The notes beneath the pieces were generated by a model that saw only the letters and a program-made list of their open reading frames with translations, was not told where the DNA came from and made no database searches. A stretch of DNA of 64,000 nucleotides, from NCBI RefSeq assembly GCF_026616195.1, contig NZ_JANHDH010000001.1, positions 248,001 through 312,000 on the forward strand, given 5' to 3'. This DNA is from Haloarchaeobius amylolyticus. GTDB taxonomy: Archaea; Halobacteriota; Halobacteria; Halobacteriales; Natrialbaceae. Positions within the stretch are counted from its first letter, which is position 1; every line of letters starts with the position of its first letter. Below, in pieces: positions 16,294-25,019 of the stretch. The translations under genes and the position numbers were made by a program.

Positions 16294-17016
16294 CTACTTC
16301 TTCGCGAACGTCGGTTCCGGGACCTGCCAGTCGACGTCGACGAGTCCCGTCGCCCGACCGCGCGCCCCCGGCCGACTCACGACCTCGAAGGTCCGGTCCC
16401 TGGCCTCGGGCGTGAACAGGGCCGCGACGAGCAGCCGTGCCACGTCGGCACGCGGAACCGTCCCCGAGACGGTGTCACCGCCCTCCCCGACGAGGACGTC
16501 CCCCGTCGCCGGGGCCGTCGTCAGCCCGCCCGGCCGGATGATGGTGTACGACAGCCCGGACTGGCGGAGGTGTCGCTCCGAGCGCTCCTTGGCCTCCAGT
16601 ACCCGCGAGAGGAGCAGCCGGAACGGGAGCAACATCTTCGGCTTCGAGTCGCCGACGCCGATGGAGGACTCGTAGACGAAGTGCTCGACACCCGCGGCGA
16701 CGGCCGCGTCCACGAGGTTCTGGACCCCGACACCGTCGACGAGGTCGCCGCCGAGGAACATCTTCGGGCCCGGTCCGGTCCCGACCGCACAGATGACGGC
16801 GTCGACGCCCTCGACCGCCATGGTGGCGTCGTCGGGGTAGAGCAGGTCACCGACGACGACCTCGTCGGCCCCCTGGATGCGGAGCGTTTCGACCTTGTGG
16901 GGCGAACTCGTGAGGGCGCGCACCGTGATTCCGGCGTCGAGGAGCACGTCGAGGACATCACGGCCCGTTCGACCACTGGCACCGGCCACGAGGACGGTCA
17001 TCTCTGTCGGTTGCAT
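16294..17016 (-). CDS. atypical SDR / NAD(P)-binding NmrA-like protein
   Basis: About 240 residues from the chosen ATG (MQPTEMTVLVAGASGRTG). It has the Rossmann motif GASGRTG, then VVGDLLYPDDATMAVEGVD and AVICAVGTGPGP, typical of the extended/atypical SDR group (NAD(P)-binding_10). Tyr/Lys-type catalysis is not evident, so it may be a redox sensor or a reductase with an unknown substrate. An upstream in-frame start at about 17070 is possible but has no better promoter. The preceding 130 bp hold only its promoter. Confidence 0.7.
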   Translation of the reverse strand: MQPTEMTVLVAGASGRTGRDVLDVLLDAGITVRALTSSPHKVETLRIQGADEVVVGDLLYPDDATMAVEGVDAVICAVGTGPGPKMFLGGDLVDGVGVQNLVDAAVAAGVEHFVYESSIGVGDSKPKMLLPFRLLLSRVLEAKERSERHLRQSGLSYTIIRPGGLTTAPATGDVLVGEGGDTVSGTVPRADVARLLVAALFTPEARDRTFEVVSRPGARGRATGLVDVDWQVPEPTFAKK

Positions 17017-17145
17017 ACGCGTACAGACGGCGTGCAACCGTATCCCCATTGTGCGCGAGAGGTCAAGCATTCACGGCGCACCGCGGTGGGGGCTCGAGCC
17101 CTGCCCGGGAGGACCCCGTCGATTCCCGGGACCTCCGCCGGTTTC

Positions 17146-17949
17146 CTATGGAGACGACGCAGTCCCGGCCGGAGAGTCGTCGTCCTCGCCGTCCGCACCG
17201 TCGGCACTCGCATCGTCGTCGGCGCCGGAGTCGCCGGCCTCCTGCCCGTCGTCCTCTGCTACCGACTCGTCGTCCTCGTCGGTCCCGTAGCGCTCCTTCA
17301 GCGTCTCGAGCTCGGCATCCACGTCTATCTCGACGGGCTCGTCGTCCTCGTCGTCCGCTGCCCCGCCGTCGTCTGCCCGGTCTGCTGTCCTGTCCTGCAC
17401 GTCGGCGGCGTCCGCCCCGTCTCGGTCGCCGGACGTCCGGGTGAACTCGTCGAGTGAGTGGTCCTCGCGCCGGGAGGCACCGATCTCGCGCTGTATCTCC
17501 TCGCGTAGGGAGCGCGCCTCCTCGAGGATTCCGGCGGCCGTCTCGTTCTCGGGGAGTTCGGTCCCCTCGAGGACGGACTGGAGGTCGGTGAGGGCGTCGC
17601 TGACCCGCGTCAGCGTCTCGCGGCTGACCGACTCGACGCGGGACCGGGCACTGTCGCTCGCCTCGCGACCGCGCTCTCTGGCCCGGCGGCCGCCCTCGGC
17701 GAGGCGGATGGCACGCTGGAGTGCCTCGAGGAGCTTGATGTTGGTCTCGAGGATGGCGATGGTCGCCGGGATGGCGACCTCGTCGGCGAACTCCATGAAC
17801 TCGCGCGGTGTCGGCGGACGGGGGAGGCCGAGGGGGCCGCGCGGGGGCCGAGGGCCGCGACGTTCGAGGGCGGTGCGGAGCTCGCGGAGCTCTCGGGCGA
17901 GTGCTTCGGCGTCGTCTGCCAACTCGCGGTCGTCCGGGGAATCGCTCAT
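17146..17949 (-). CDS. acidic coiled-coil protein, haloarchaeal hypothetical
   Basis: 267 residues. Helical N-terminal part (DDAEALARELRELRTALERR), a Pro/Arg-rich hinge (PRPPRGPLGLPRPPTPREF) and a second helical block to about residue 150, then a low-complexity Asp/Glu tail. The segment DVDAELETLKERYG near residue 215 may be a short interaction helix. No signal peptide or membrane segment, no catalytic motif. The layout recalls haloarchaeal DUF-family proteins; function unknown. Confidence 0.65.
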   Translation of the reverse strand: MSDSPDDRELADDAEALARELRELRTALERRGPRPPRGPLGLPRPPTPREFMEFADEVAIPATIAILETNIKLLEALQRAIRLAEGGRRARERGREASDSARSRVESVSRETLTRVSDALTDLQSVLEGTELPENETAAGILEEARSLREEIQREIGASRREDHSLDEFTRTSGDRDGADAADVQDRTADRADDGGAADDEDDEPVEIDVDAELETLKERYGTDEDDESVAEDDGQEAGDSGADDDASADGADGEDDDSPAGTASSP

Positions 17950-18125
17950 ACACTCCTGTTCTCACCTCCACGACAAAAACGGTGCGACGCCCGGCCCACC
18001 CTGCCCCATCTCATGCCCTACCTCCGGCTCCAGCTCCGGCTGCTGCGCACCGATGGCAGGTACCATCTAGAATGGCGGATGAAAGGGGGATAACGGGTTA
18101 TTATCCTTAACCAGCAGCCACAATA

Positions 18126-18139
18126 TTTATTATATACTA
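18126..18139 (+). promoter_or_regulatory. promoter of the DUF7504-like gene
   Basis: TTTATTATATACTA, an unusually AT-rich patch ending 19 bases before the ATG at 18159. The best TATA register is about 30 bases upstream, giving a leaderless transcript. Confidence 0.6.
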
Positions 18140-18158
18140 TTTCGTCTTTCCTGAAAGA

Positions 18159-18839
18159 ATGAGGACCGAGCACGGCGGGGGCGTCCCGGAGTCGACGGCG
18201 TTCGCCCAGTCGCTGTCGGCGCTCAAAGAGGACGGGAGCAGCATCCTGCTGGTCGGGCGGACCAGTTCGCAGGCCCACAAGGGTGCCTGCCGCCGGCTGA
18301 TGGGGGCCGACGGCGAGGAGCCCCGACAGCGCCTCTACGTGTACACGCTCGGTAACGAGAGCTGCGGCCACGCCCCGGCCTCGGAGGCGGCGGGGACGAC
18401 CAGACTCGTCAGCCAGACCGACGAGGTCGGCGACTCGACGGCCCCCTCGGTCGGTCCGGACGTCGAGGAGGCCCTCGTCGGCCCCGAACTGTTGAGCACG
18501 CTCGGGACCGAGGTCATCGACGCCATCGAGGACCTCTCGGAGGACGACGTGGCACCTGCCGAGTTGCGCCTCTGCTTCGACTCGGTGACGCCACTCCTGC
18601 GCGAACACAAGTCACAGAACGTGTTCCGGCTCCTGCACATGATCACCTCCCGCATCCGGCAGGAGCAGGGGATGAGTCACTTCCACCTCCCGCTCGACCG
18701 CGACAGCGACTACGTCCGGCTGCTCGAACCGCTGTTCGACGCGGTCGTCGAGGTCCGCCGCGACGACGACACGGACACGCTGGAACAGCGCTGGCACCTC
18801 CGGGACCGCGACGCCGACAGCGGCTGGATTCCACTCTGA
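18159..18839 (+). CDS. DUF7504-like haloarchaeal protein (RecA/KaiC-like fragment)
   Basis: 226 residues. SSILLVGRTSSQAHKGACRR and later RLCFDSVTPLLREHKSQNVF resemble the strand order of the RecA/KaiC fold, but no intact P-loop is present. The C-terminal SHFHLPLDRDSDYVRLLEPL and RWHLRDRDADSG agree with the haloarchaeal DUF7504 family, often found near signal transduction or transcription genes. Function not known; probably a regulatory scaffold. Confidence 0.6.
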   Translation: MRTEHGGGVPESTAFAQSLSALKEDGSSILLVGRTSSQAHKGACRRLMGADGEEPRQRLYVYTLGNESCGHAPASEAAGTTRLVSQTDEVGDSTAPSVGPDVEEALVGPELLSTLGTEVIDAIEDLSEDDVAPAELRLCFDSVTPLLREHKSQNVFRLLHMITSRIRQEQGMSHFHLPLDRDSDYVRLLEPLFDAVVEVRRDDDTDTLEQRWHLRDRDADSGWIPL

Positions 18840-18851
18840 AAATCGGCTTCT

Positions 18852-19238
18852 TCACGCGTTCGCTTCGACCAGCTCGACCAGCGTCGACTTCTCCTGGACG
18901 CCGACGAGTCGCTCGACCAGGTCGCCGTCGGCGTAGAGCATGAGGGTCGGGACGCCCCGGATGCCCTGTTGCTGGGCGAGCGCCTGCAGGTCGTCGATGT
19001 CGACCTTCGCGACGACGGCGGCGGTCTCTGCTGCGACCTCGGCGACGACCGGTTCGAGCATCTGGCAGGGGCCACACCAGTCGGCGTAGAAGTCCACGAG
19101 CACGACATCGTTCTCCGAGACGAGTTCCTCGAGGTGGGCCTCGCTCTCGACGTGGACCGGCTCCGACCCGGTCGTGGTCTCGGTCGTCTGCTCGTTCGCC
19201 CCGGCACGAAGGTCGTCCTCGCCGTCAGTTCCGCTCAT
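18852..19238 (-). CDS. thioredoxin
   Basis: 128 residues. Acidic N-terminal extension of about 30 residues, then a thioredoxin fold with active site WCGPC (FYADWCGPCQM) and cis-proline GVPTLMLYADG. A general cytoplasmic disulfide reductant. A second thioredoxin of similar build lies at 25020-25418. Convergent with the DUF7504-like gene, 13 bp apart. Confidence 0.92.
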   Translation of the reverse strand: MSGTDGEDDLRAGANEQTTETTTGSEPVHVESEAHLEELVSENDVVLVDFYADWCGPCQMLEPVVAEVAAETAAVVAKVDIDDLQALAQQQGIRGVPTLMLYADGDLVERLVGVQEKSTLVELVEANA

Positions 19239-19331
19239 GGCACCCGGTAGGACGAGTCGGGGTTTAACCGTTTCTCGGGGTGTCGGGTGGCTCGCACGAC
19301 CGTCCTCGATGGCCCTTTATGTACGTTACAG

Positions 19332-19347
19332 CGCTCGATATCGAGCG
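19332..19347. promoter_or_regulatory. 16-bp perfect palindrome upstream of the acidic membrane protein
   Basis: CGCTCGATATCGAGCG, followed at 19351-19357 by the TATA-like CTATATC and by the ATG at 19392. Position just upstream of the TATA box suits an activator or repressor site; no regulator identified. Confidence 0.5.
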
Positions 19348-19391
19348 AACCACTATATCGAGATACATCGTACGCGTGATAAGAACAACCT

Positions 19392-21470
19392 ATGGTCGAA
19401 GTCACGGTGGAGTTGCTGGCGAGTATCGCCGTCACCGTCCTCCTCATGCTGGTCTTCCTCGGCGTCGTCGTCGCCTGGGACATCGCCCTGGCGCTGCGGG
19501 ACGTCGCCGAGAAGATCGACTCGCTGGAGGACGACGTCGACGAGGACCTCGGCAAGGTCGACGGGACACTCACCCGCATCCACGACCGGATGAGCGAGAT
19601 CGTCGCCGCCCAGCAACAGCGCTCCGAGGCGGCACGGAACGCGCAGGCACCCGGGTCGCCCGCGGACCACCGTGACGCACACTCCGACTTCGCTGCCGCC
19701 GCCGGCGCAGCGGGACAGTACAGCCGGCCGGCGACCGACCAGTCTCCGTTCGCCGCCACGGCTCGCTCGACCGGCACGGGCGCGCGGCCACGGGTCGGCC
19801 TCGGCGCGCCCGGTGGTCGCTCGACCGGTGTCCCCGTCGGCCGAACCGGGAACCAGCAGCTCTCGCCGAGCACGGCCATCGGAGGGTTCCAGGTCACCGA
19901 CCGTGACCGGGAGCGAAAGGAAGCCGACTCCCGGGGCATCGACGCCGCAGCCATCGACGACGATGGCGGCGAATCCAGCGCCGAGAGCGTCGACGAGGAG
20001 GCAACCGACCCAGCTGACGCCTCGGACTCGTCCATCGACGATGGTGAAGCCGGGGAGGACGGCGATTCTCCCGGTGAACCCGAGGAGGCGGACGACGCGG
20101 AGACTCCCGAGGACGTAGAGGCCGCAGAAGAGGCCGAGGCCCTGGAAGACACCGAAGTCCCCGCGCACGACGAACGACCGGACGACGCGGTTGAGGCCGG
20201 TTCCGCCCCCGAGGAGGCCGTCGCGGCCGGTGGGGAGGCGGAGACCCTGGCGGCAGAGGAGGGCACCCCTCCAGCCGACGAGGATGTGGTCGGAGACGCC
20301 GACGCGGCAGATGGCGAAGCGACGGTGGCCGACGATGCGACCTCGGCAGCCGAGGAGCCCGAACCGGACCCGGACCCCGAAGAAGCCGATGACGAGCGCC
20401 TCGAACCCGACCGCTCCGCCGCGAGGGCGGTCCAGAACTTCGGCCGGGACGCCCAGACCAACCGCGGGTTCGGGCCCGCGCCGACCAGGGAGTCGAAGAC
20501 CACCGACGAGGACGACTCGGCCGGCCAGACCGAGGCTACCGACGACGACGCCGAGACGGGCGACGTGGAGGCAGACGGTGGCGCAGTCTCGAACGAAGGC
20601 CGGTTCGCGACCGACGCCGAGGAACCGTGGTACCGGACCGCCATCGAACCGGCTTCGCTGGCGGACAGTGGACAGGATCAGTCGGCGGTTGAGGACGCGA
20701 AGCCGGCAGAAGACGACACGAGAGTACCAGATGCTGACGGCGTCGGTCCCGTCGAGGCAGCAGCCGCGGCAGCCCTGGAAGCGCGTCCGTCGGAGGCGGT
20801 TGCTGACGAACCGGCCGAAGACGAGACAGTCGACGACGAACCGGCGAACGAGGAGACGGGTGCTGATGAAAGTGCCGACGACGAACTGCTGGACGTGTCG
20901 GAATCCCTCCCCGCGGAGCCAGAGGAACCCGAATCCGGGCAAACCGAGCTTGAGGAACCCGAATCCGAAGAAGACGGGCTGGAAGAACCCGAATCGGCCC
21001 CCGACACCCCCGGAGACGATTCGCCCGAAGCAGACGGCCCCGGCATCGCGGACCTTGTCAACCAGGAACTGCACTCGCTGACCCAGGAGGTCGGCGGCAC
21101 CAGCCTCTCGCCGGACGTGAGCGAGATGGAACTGCAGGCCGCGGTCGACGCGCTCGACGAGACCGACTACACGTTCCCCCTGTCGGGGCGGGCGTTCGAC
21201 GTCTCGGCGAGCGTGGACACCGAGACCGTCACCATCCGGTTCACGCCGGGAGACGACCTCGACCTGAGTGGGGCCCGCGAGCGACTCCTCCGGTACCAGC
21301 TCCGGAACTACCTCGACGGCGAGGCGACGCCTCACGGCGAAGTGCTGGTCGACGAGGGCGACCTCGTCCTGGAGATACCCGGGGCGACCGCGGAATCGGT
21401 CGATACCTGGGCCGACGCGATGATACAGATCGTCGACCGGACGCTGTACCTGACGGCGAGCGACGAGTGA
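19392..21470 (+). CDS. membrane-anchored acidic protein with conserved C-terminal domain
   Basis: 692 residues. One N-terminal membrane helix (LLASIAVTVLLMLVFLGVVV), then a short coiled coil (RDVAEKIDSLEDDVDEDLG, RIHDRMSEIVAAQQ), then about 430 residues of Glu/Asp/Ala/Pro low complexity. The last about 140 residues are ordered: LVNQELHSLTQEVGG, DYTFPLSGRAFDVSASVD, RERLLRYQLRNYLDGEA. This suggests a membrane tether with a flexible acidic spacer presenting a small globular domain, either in the cytoplasm or outside depending on topology (no charge bias decides it). No family recognised. Internal EEPESE-type repeats occur near residues 510-540. Confidence 0.65.
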   Translation: MVEVTVELLASIAVTVLLMLVFLGVVVAWDIALALRDVAEKIDSLEDDVDEDLGKVDGTLTRIHDRMSEIVAAQQQRSEAARNAQAPGSPADHRDAHSDFAAAAGAAGQYSRPATDQSPFAATARSTGTGARPRVGLGAPGGRSTGVPVGRTGNQQLSPSTAIGGFQVTDRDRERKEADSRGIDAAAIDDDGGESSAESVDEEATDPADASDSSIDDGEAGEDGDSPGEPEEADDAETPEDVEAAEEAEALEDTEVPAHDERPDDAVEAGSAPEEAVAAGGEAETLAAEEGTPPADEDVVGDADAADGEATVADDATSAAEEPEPDPDPEEADDERLEPDRSAARAVQNFGRDAQTNRGFGPAPTRESKTTDEDDSAGQTEATDDDAETGDVEADGGAVSNEGRFATDAEEPWYRTAIEPASLADSGQDQSAVEDAKPAEDDTRVPDADGVGPVEAAAAAALEARPSEAVADEPAEDETVDDEPANEETGADESADDELLDVSESLPAEPEEPESGQTELEEPESEEDGLEEPESAPDTPGDDSPEADGPGIADLVNQELHSLTQEVGGTSLSPDVSEMELQAAVDALDETDYTFPLSGRAFDVSASVDTETVTIRFTPGDDLDLSGARERLLRYQLRNYLDGEATPHGEVLVDEGDLVLEIPGATAESVDTWADAMIQIVDRTLYLTASDE

Positions 21471-21566
21471 GCCCGGCCGGCGGGACTCGTTCGCTCGCGG
21501 CACCGCGCGAGTGAACCGGTGACCACGGCCCGCCGGTTCCGAAAGGCCGAGGTACCCCGCCCGCAG

Positions 21567-21974
21567 ATGGCCGGTATGCGCGACGACCCGTTCATCGTCG
21601 ATATCGACGTCCGCTACAACGACGTGGACCTGCTGGGCCACGTGAACAACGCCATCTACGTCAGCTATCTGGAAGAGGCACGTGTCGAGTATCTCCCCGA
21701 GGTGCTGGGCGACACCGACGCGCTCGACGGCGTCATCGCCAACCTCGAGATCGACTACCATCGCCCCATCACGCTCGAAGACGACGTCGAGGTCGCCATC
21801 GCCATCACCGAGGTCGGGAACTCGACGCTGCACTTCGAGTACGAGGTCCGCGCGTCTGGCGACGTGGCCGCGACCGCGACGACGGTCCAGGTCGCCTACG
21901 ACGCCGAGGCCGGCGAATCCCGCCCCATCCCCGAGGCGTGGAAGCAGCGGGTCCGCGAGTTCGAAGGGCTCTGA
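21567..21974 (+). CDS. acyl-CoA thioesterase, 4-hydroxybenzoyl-CoA thioesterase/YbgC family
   Basis: About 135 residues from MAGMRDD (MRDD at 21576 is an equal candidate). Single hot-dog domain with the family motif DVRYNDVDLLGHVNNAIYVS (catalytic Asp in YNDVD) and YLEEARVEYL. It should hydrolyse acyl-CoA to free acid and CoA. A GAGGT Shine-Dalgarno-like box lies about 13 bases before 21567. It could recycle CoA esters from the nearby PHA or fatty-acid pathways, but no direct link is shown. Confidence 0.82.
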   Translation: MAGMRDDPFIVDIDVRYNDVDLLGHVNNAIYVSYLEEARVEYLPEVLGDTDALDGVIANLEIDYHRPITLEDDVEVAIAITEVGNSTLHFEYEVRASGDVAATATTVQVAYDAEAGESRPIPEAWKQRVREFEGL

Positions 21975-22042
21975 ACGAGGCTGGTCGGGAGGGAAGCCAC
22001 GGGGAACGACAGGTTTTCGGCAGCCCGCGTCGAGGTTCGCGT

Positions 22043-22795
22043 GTGCGCATCGAGAACAGTTTCATCCCGGTTCGGGGTGTGGGCGAGCAGACGGAGCGCG
22101 AGCTGTGGCGGTCGGGTGTGACCCACTGGGACGACTTCGACGGGTCGGTCGTCGGGCCGACGACGGCGGACCGCATCGAGGCGTTCATCGACGAGGCGCG
22201 AGGGCGACTCCGCGAGGGGGACACCCGCTTCTTCGGCGAGGCGTTCCCGAGCCAGGAGCGCTGGCGGCTCTACGAGAACTTCCGCGAGCAGACCTGCTTC
22301 TTCGACATCGAGACGACCGGCCTCTCGAAGGAGCGCGACCGCGTGACCACGGTGTCGTTCCACCGGGGGGACGAGACGACGACGCTGGTGCAGGGCGACG
22401 ACCTGACCGCCGAGACCATCCGCGAGCAGTTCGAGGACGCGGCCCTGATGGCGACGTTCAACGGGGCCCGCTTCGACGTGCCGTTCCTCGAGACCTCCTT
22501 CGACCTGGCGCTGGACCTGCCCCACATCGACCTCATGTACCCCTGCAAGCGTATCGGCCTCGACGGCGGGCTGAAGACCATCGAGCAGGACGTCGGCATC
22601 GCCCGCGAGGGGCCGGACATCTCCGGGCGTGACGCGGTTCGGCTCTGGAACGAGTACGAACGCGGCAGTCAGGAGGCCCTCGACACGCTCGTCGAGTACA
22701 ACCGCGACGACACCCGCAACCTCAAGACGCTCATGGACATCGTCGCCGACTCGCTGCACGCCGACGTGTTCGAGGCCGAGCGCGGGTCGACGTAG
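22043..22795 (+). CDS. YprB-type RNase H-like 3'-5' exonuclease
   Basis: 250 residues from GTG at 22043 (VRIENSFIPVRGVGEQTERE). A helix-hairpin-like N terminus (GVGEQTERELWRSGVTHWDD) precedes a DEDD exonuclease domain: FFDIETTGLSKERDRVT (Asp-Glu), TFNGARFDVPFLE (Asp) and YNRDDTRNLKTL (Asp). This matches the YprB ribonuclease H-like family, metal-dependent nucleases acting on nucleic acid 3' ends. The combination with an HhH suggests DNA as substrate. Follows the thioesterase by 68 bp. Confidence 0.82.
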   Translation: MRIENSFIPVRGVGEQTERELWRSGVTHWDDFDGSVVGPTTADRIEAFIDEARGRLREGDTRFFGEAFPSQERWRLYENFREQTCFFDIETTGLSKERDRVTTVSFHRGDETTTLVQGDDLTAETIREQFEDAALMATFNGARFDVPFLETSFDLALDLPHIDLMYPCKRIGLDGGLKTIEQDVGIAREGPDISGRDAVRLWNEYERGSQEALDTLVEYNRDDTRNLKTLMDIVADSLHADVFEAERGST

Positions 22796-22822
22796 CGGCG
22801 CAGGAAGGGCTCAGGAGAGGAC

Positions 22823-23263
22823 TCAGCGGTTCGTTTCGACGTACTCAACTGCTTCTTCCGGCGTCTCGACCTCGTCCAGTCCCGGCACGTCGTGGGTGTT
22901 GAGTCCCACGACCGGGCGGTCGTACACCTTCGAGAGCGCGATCTCGGAGAGCGTCCCCCACTCGCCGTCGATGGCGATGACGGCGTCGCCGTTCATCGCG
23001 ACCAGCGAGTTCCGGGCGTGGCCCATCCCGGTCGCGATGGGGATGTCGACGTAGGCGTTCGCGCCGTCGTAGTTCTCGCCGGGGAGGATGCCGATGGTGG
23101 TGCCGCCGCCGTTGTTCGCGCCCTCCGAGACGGCCCGCATCACACCCGTCAGACCGCCGCAGATGACCGTGTGCCCCCGCTTGCCGAGGCGGTAGCCGAC
23201 CTCCTCGGCGAGGTCGTAGGATTCGTCGGAGACGGAGCTTCCGCCGATGACGCTTACTCGCAT
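22823..23263 (-). CDS. TIGR00725/LOG-like Rossmann protein
   Basis: 146 residues. MRVSVIGGSSVSDESYD, ICGGLTGVMRAVSEGANNGG, IGILPGENYDGAN and NSLVAMNGDAVIAIDGEWGT define the SLOG-clan TIGR00725 family, close to molybdenum-cofactor carrier proteins and LOG phosphoribohydrolases. Neither role can be assigned from sequence alone; the MoCo gene moaA is 40 kb away. The start at 23263 sits at the family-typical N terminus. Convergent with the exonuclease. Confidence 0.78.
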   Translation of the reverse strand: MRVSVIGGSSVSDESYDLAEEVGYRLGKRGHTVICGGLTGVMRAVSEGANNGGGTTIGILPGENYDGANAYVDIPIATGMGHARNSLVAMNGDAVIAIDGEWGTLSEIALSKVYDRPVVGLNTHDVPGLDEVETPEEAVEYVETNR

Positions 23264-23295
23264 ACCCGAGACGCTGGCGGGGACGGTTACGACTG

Positions 23296-23748
23296 TTACG
23301 ATATACAGGCGCAGTCGGGCGATTCCGGCGAGCACGCCGTCTCGGCCAGTTCCTCGTCGCACGCGTCGTCCTCGCACGCATCCGGGGCGCACTCGACGTG
23401 TTCGGTCGCAGCTCCCAGCCCGCGCAACGCGACCGCGACCTGGCGACCGCCCGCGGTGAGCCGGTAGGTCGTGGTCGGTGGGGAGGTAGCCTCCACCTGC
23501 CGGTCGACCAGCCCGGCACAGCGCAGCTCCGAGAGGCGGCGAGAGAGCATGGTCGCGGTCATCCCGTCGAGACTCGTCTCGAGGTCGGTGAAGCACAGCG
23601 GGTCGTCGTCGGCGAGCCGGTGCAGGACGTGCAGCGACCACTTTCGCCCGAGGAGCTGCCGGATAGCGTGCCAGCGCGTCTCCCAGCCGAGGGTGTCGGT
23701 CCGGGAGTACGGCCCGATGGACCCCTCGTCACTGTCGTCGGTTGCCAT
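23296..23748 (-). CDS. HxlR-family winged-helix regulator with cysteine-rich tail
   Basis: 150 residues. HxlR core: RQLLGRKWSLHVLHRLADD, FTDLETSLDGMTATMLSRRL (recognition helix), YRLTAGGRQVAVAL. The last 31 residues carry six cysteines (120, 125, 130, 139, 146, 148) in an acidic setting; Cys52 and Cys77 lie in the core. Ordinary HxlR proteins end near residue 110-115, so the tail is an addition that could bind metal or sense thiol oxidation. TATA-like CCTTTTGTCG about 27 bases upstream gives a leaderless start. Divergent from the cysteine-rich small gene at 23870 across 121 bp, so it probably controls it. Confidence 0.85.
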   Translation of the reverse strand: MATDDSDEGSIGPYSRTDTLGWETRWHAIRQLLGRKWSLHVLHRLADDDPLCFTDLETSLDGMTATMLSRRLSELRCAGLVDRQVEATSPPTTTYRLTAGGRQVAVALRGLGAATEHVECAPDACEDDACDEELAETACSPESPDCACIS

Positions 23749-23869
23749 GCCCCCGGGTTCGGGACGGTACGACAAAAGGGTCGGTGTCGACTTTCGCGGC
23801 CGAGAGGACACTCCGCCGACGGGAGCTGGCTGCCCGGTTTACGCCGGTTCGGTGCCACCAACGACACGC

Positions 23870-24052
23870 ATGGCGCGAACCACCTGCCCCTGCTGTGGAG
23901 ACAGTGCCCACGGCGGGGAGACCACCACGAACTGCTGTACCGACTCGACAACCGACTGCTGCCGCCCCGTCGTCGTCGTGCTCGCTGGCAGTGACGGTCT
24001 GCCGGCCGACTGCTGTCCCTGTTGTTCGTCCCCGGCGAACGGGTCGCAGTAG
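23870..24052 (+). CDS. 60-residue cysteine-rich protein, metallothionein-like
   Basis: 60 residues with 11 cysteines at 6, 8, 9, 22, 23, 30, 31, 48, 49, 51 and 52 (TCPCCGD, NCCT, DCCRP, DCCPCC). That density is extraordinary for a haloarchaeal cytosolic protein and resembles metallothioneins or small thiol buffers. No signal peptide. Codon use is haloarchaeal. TTTACG at about 23838-23843 lies about 30 bases upstream and could be the TATA element. Its divergent neighbour is an HxlR regulator whose own tail is cysteine-rich. Not assigned to a known family; existence as a protein is inferred from start, promoter spacing and composition. Confidence 0.6.
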   Translation: MARTTCPCCGDSAHGGETTTNCCTDSTTDCCRPVVVVLAGSDGLPADCCPCCSSPANGSQ

Positions 24053-24095
24053 AAATATCGCCGGTTTTATGTGTTTTCTTTCGAACGTGATACGT

Positions 24096-24998
24096 ATGGG
24101 AGCCATCTCTGCCGCCCGAGACGCCGGCCAGGCCCTGGTCCGGAACCCCGTCGTCTTCCTGGCGACGTTCGGGCTCGCTCTCGTACAGGTCCCCCAGCAG
24201 GCCCTCCAGTTCTTCGGCCTCAACGTCGCGGGGTCGCTCTACGGCCTCGCGACCGTCGTGGTGACACCGCTGTTCACCGCCGGTATCCTCTCGATGGCCC
24301 ACGAGGCCCTGGACGAATCCACCGGCCTCTCCACGTTCGTCGAGGGTGGGAAGGAGCACTACCTGACCATGCTGCTCTCGACGCTCCTCTACTCGGCCGT
24401 CTTCGCGGCCATCGGATTCGTCACCGCGTTCGTCCTCATCATCGCGGGCGTGTTCGTCATCGGCCTGAGTGCTGCGGGCACCGGGGGCGTCAGCATGGTG
24501 AGCCTCGGCATCGTCGGCGTGCTGGTGTTGCTGGCCGTCGCCGTGTTCTTCGTCCTCTCGATGCTCCTGCAGTTCTTCTCGCCGGCCATCGTCGTCGACG
24601 ACGCCGACATCGGCGAGTCGTTCAAGCGGAGCTACCGGCTCGCACGTGAGAACCTCGTGAGCGTCTTCGGGTTCACCGTCCTCAAGGCCATCCCGGGCAC
24701 CCTCGCCGGCGGCTCGGTCGTCCTCCTGCTGTTCGCCCGGTACTACCGCGAGTTCTCCCGTGGTGGCTTCGGCGAGAACCCCGCCATGGCCGAGTCGCTG
24801 TTCGTGAACGGCTCGGTCTACGGCGGGCTCGAGACCGCGACGTTCGCGGCCATCGTGCTCGTGGGCATCGCCTCGACGACGCTCGTCACCGCCTTCACGC
24901 AGACGTACCTGCTCACCTACTACGTCGAGCACGCCGACGCCGAGCCCAGCGGGACACAGCGGTTCGAAGAAGAGTACGACCTGCCGTCCGGGTACTGA
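24096..24998 (+). CDS. six-helix integral membrane protein (DUF7847-like)
   Basis: 300 residues with six or more hydrophobic segments (PVVFLATFGLALVQV, LLSTLLYSAVFAAIGF, VSLGIVGVLVLLAVAVFFVL and others) separated by short loops. The central loop VVDDADIGESFKRSYRLARE is typical of haloarchaeal DUF7847/glycerophosphoryl-diester membrane-domain-like proteins. The start at 24096 is set by TATA GGTTTTATG about 30 bases upstream, giving a leaderless transcript. No catalytic residues seen; function unknown. Confidence 0.7.
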   Translation: MGAISAARDAGQALVRNPVVFLATFGLALVQVPQQALQFFGLNVAGSLYGLATVVVTPLFTAGILSMAHEALDESTGLSTFVEGGKEHYLTMLLSTLLYSAVFAAIGFVTAFVLIIAGVFVIGLSAAGTGGVSMVSLGIVGVLVLLAVAVFFVLSMLLQFFSPAIVVDDADIGESFKRSYRLARENLVSVFGFTVLKAIPGTLAGGSVVLLLFARYYREFSRGGFGENPAMAESLFVNGSVYGGLETATFAAIVLVGIASTTLVTAFTQTYLLTYYVEHADAEPSGTQRFEEEYDLPSGY

Positions 24999-25019
24999 CC
25001 CGGTCGTTCCCGTCCGTCC

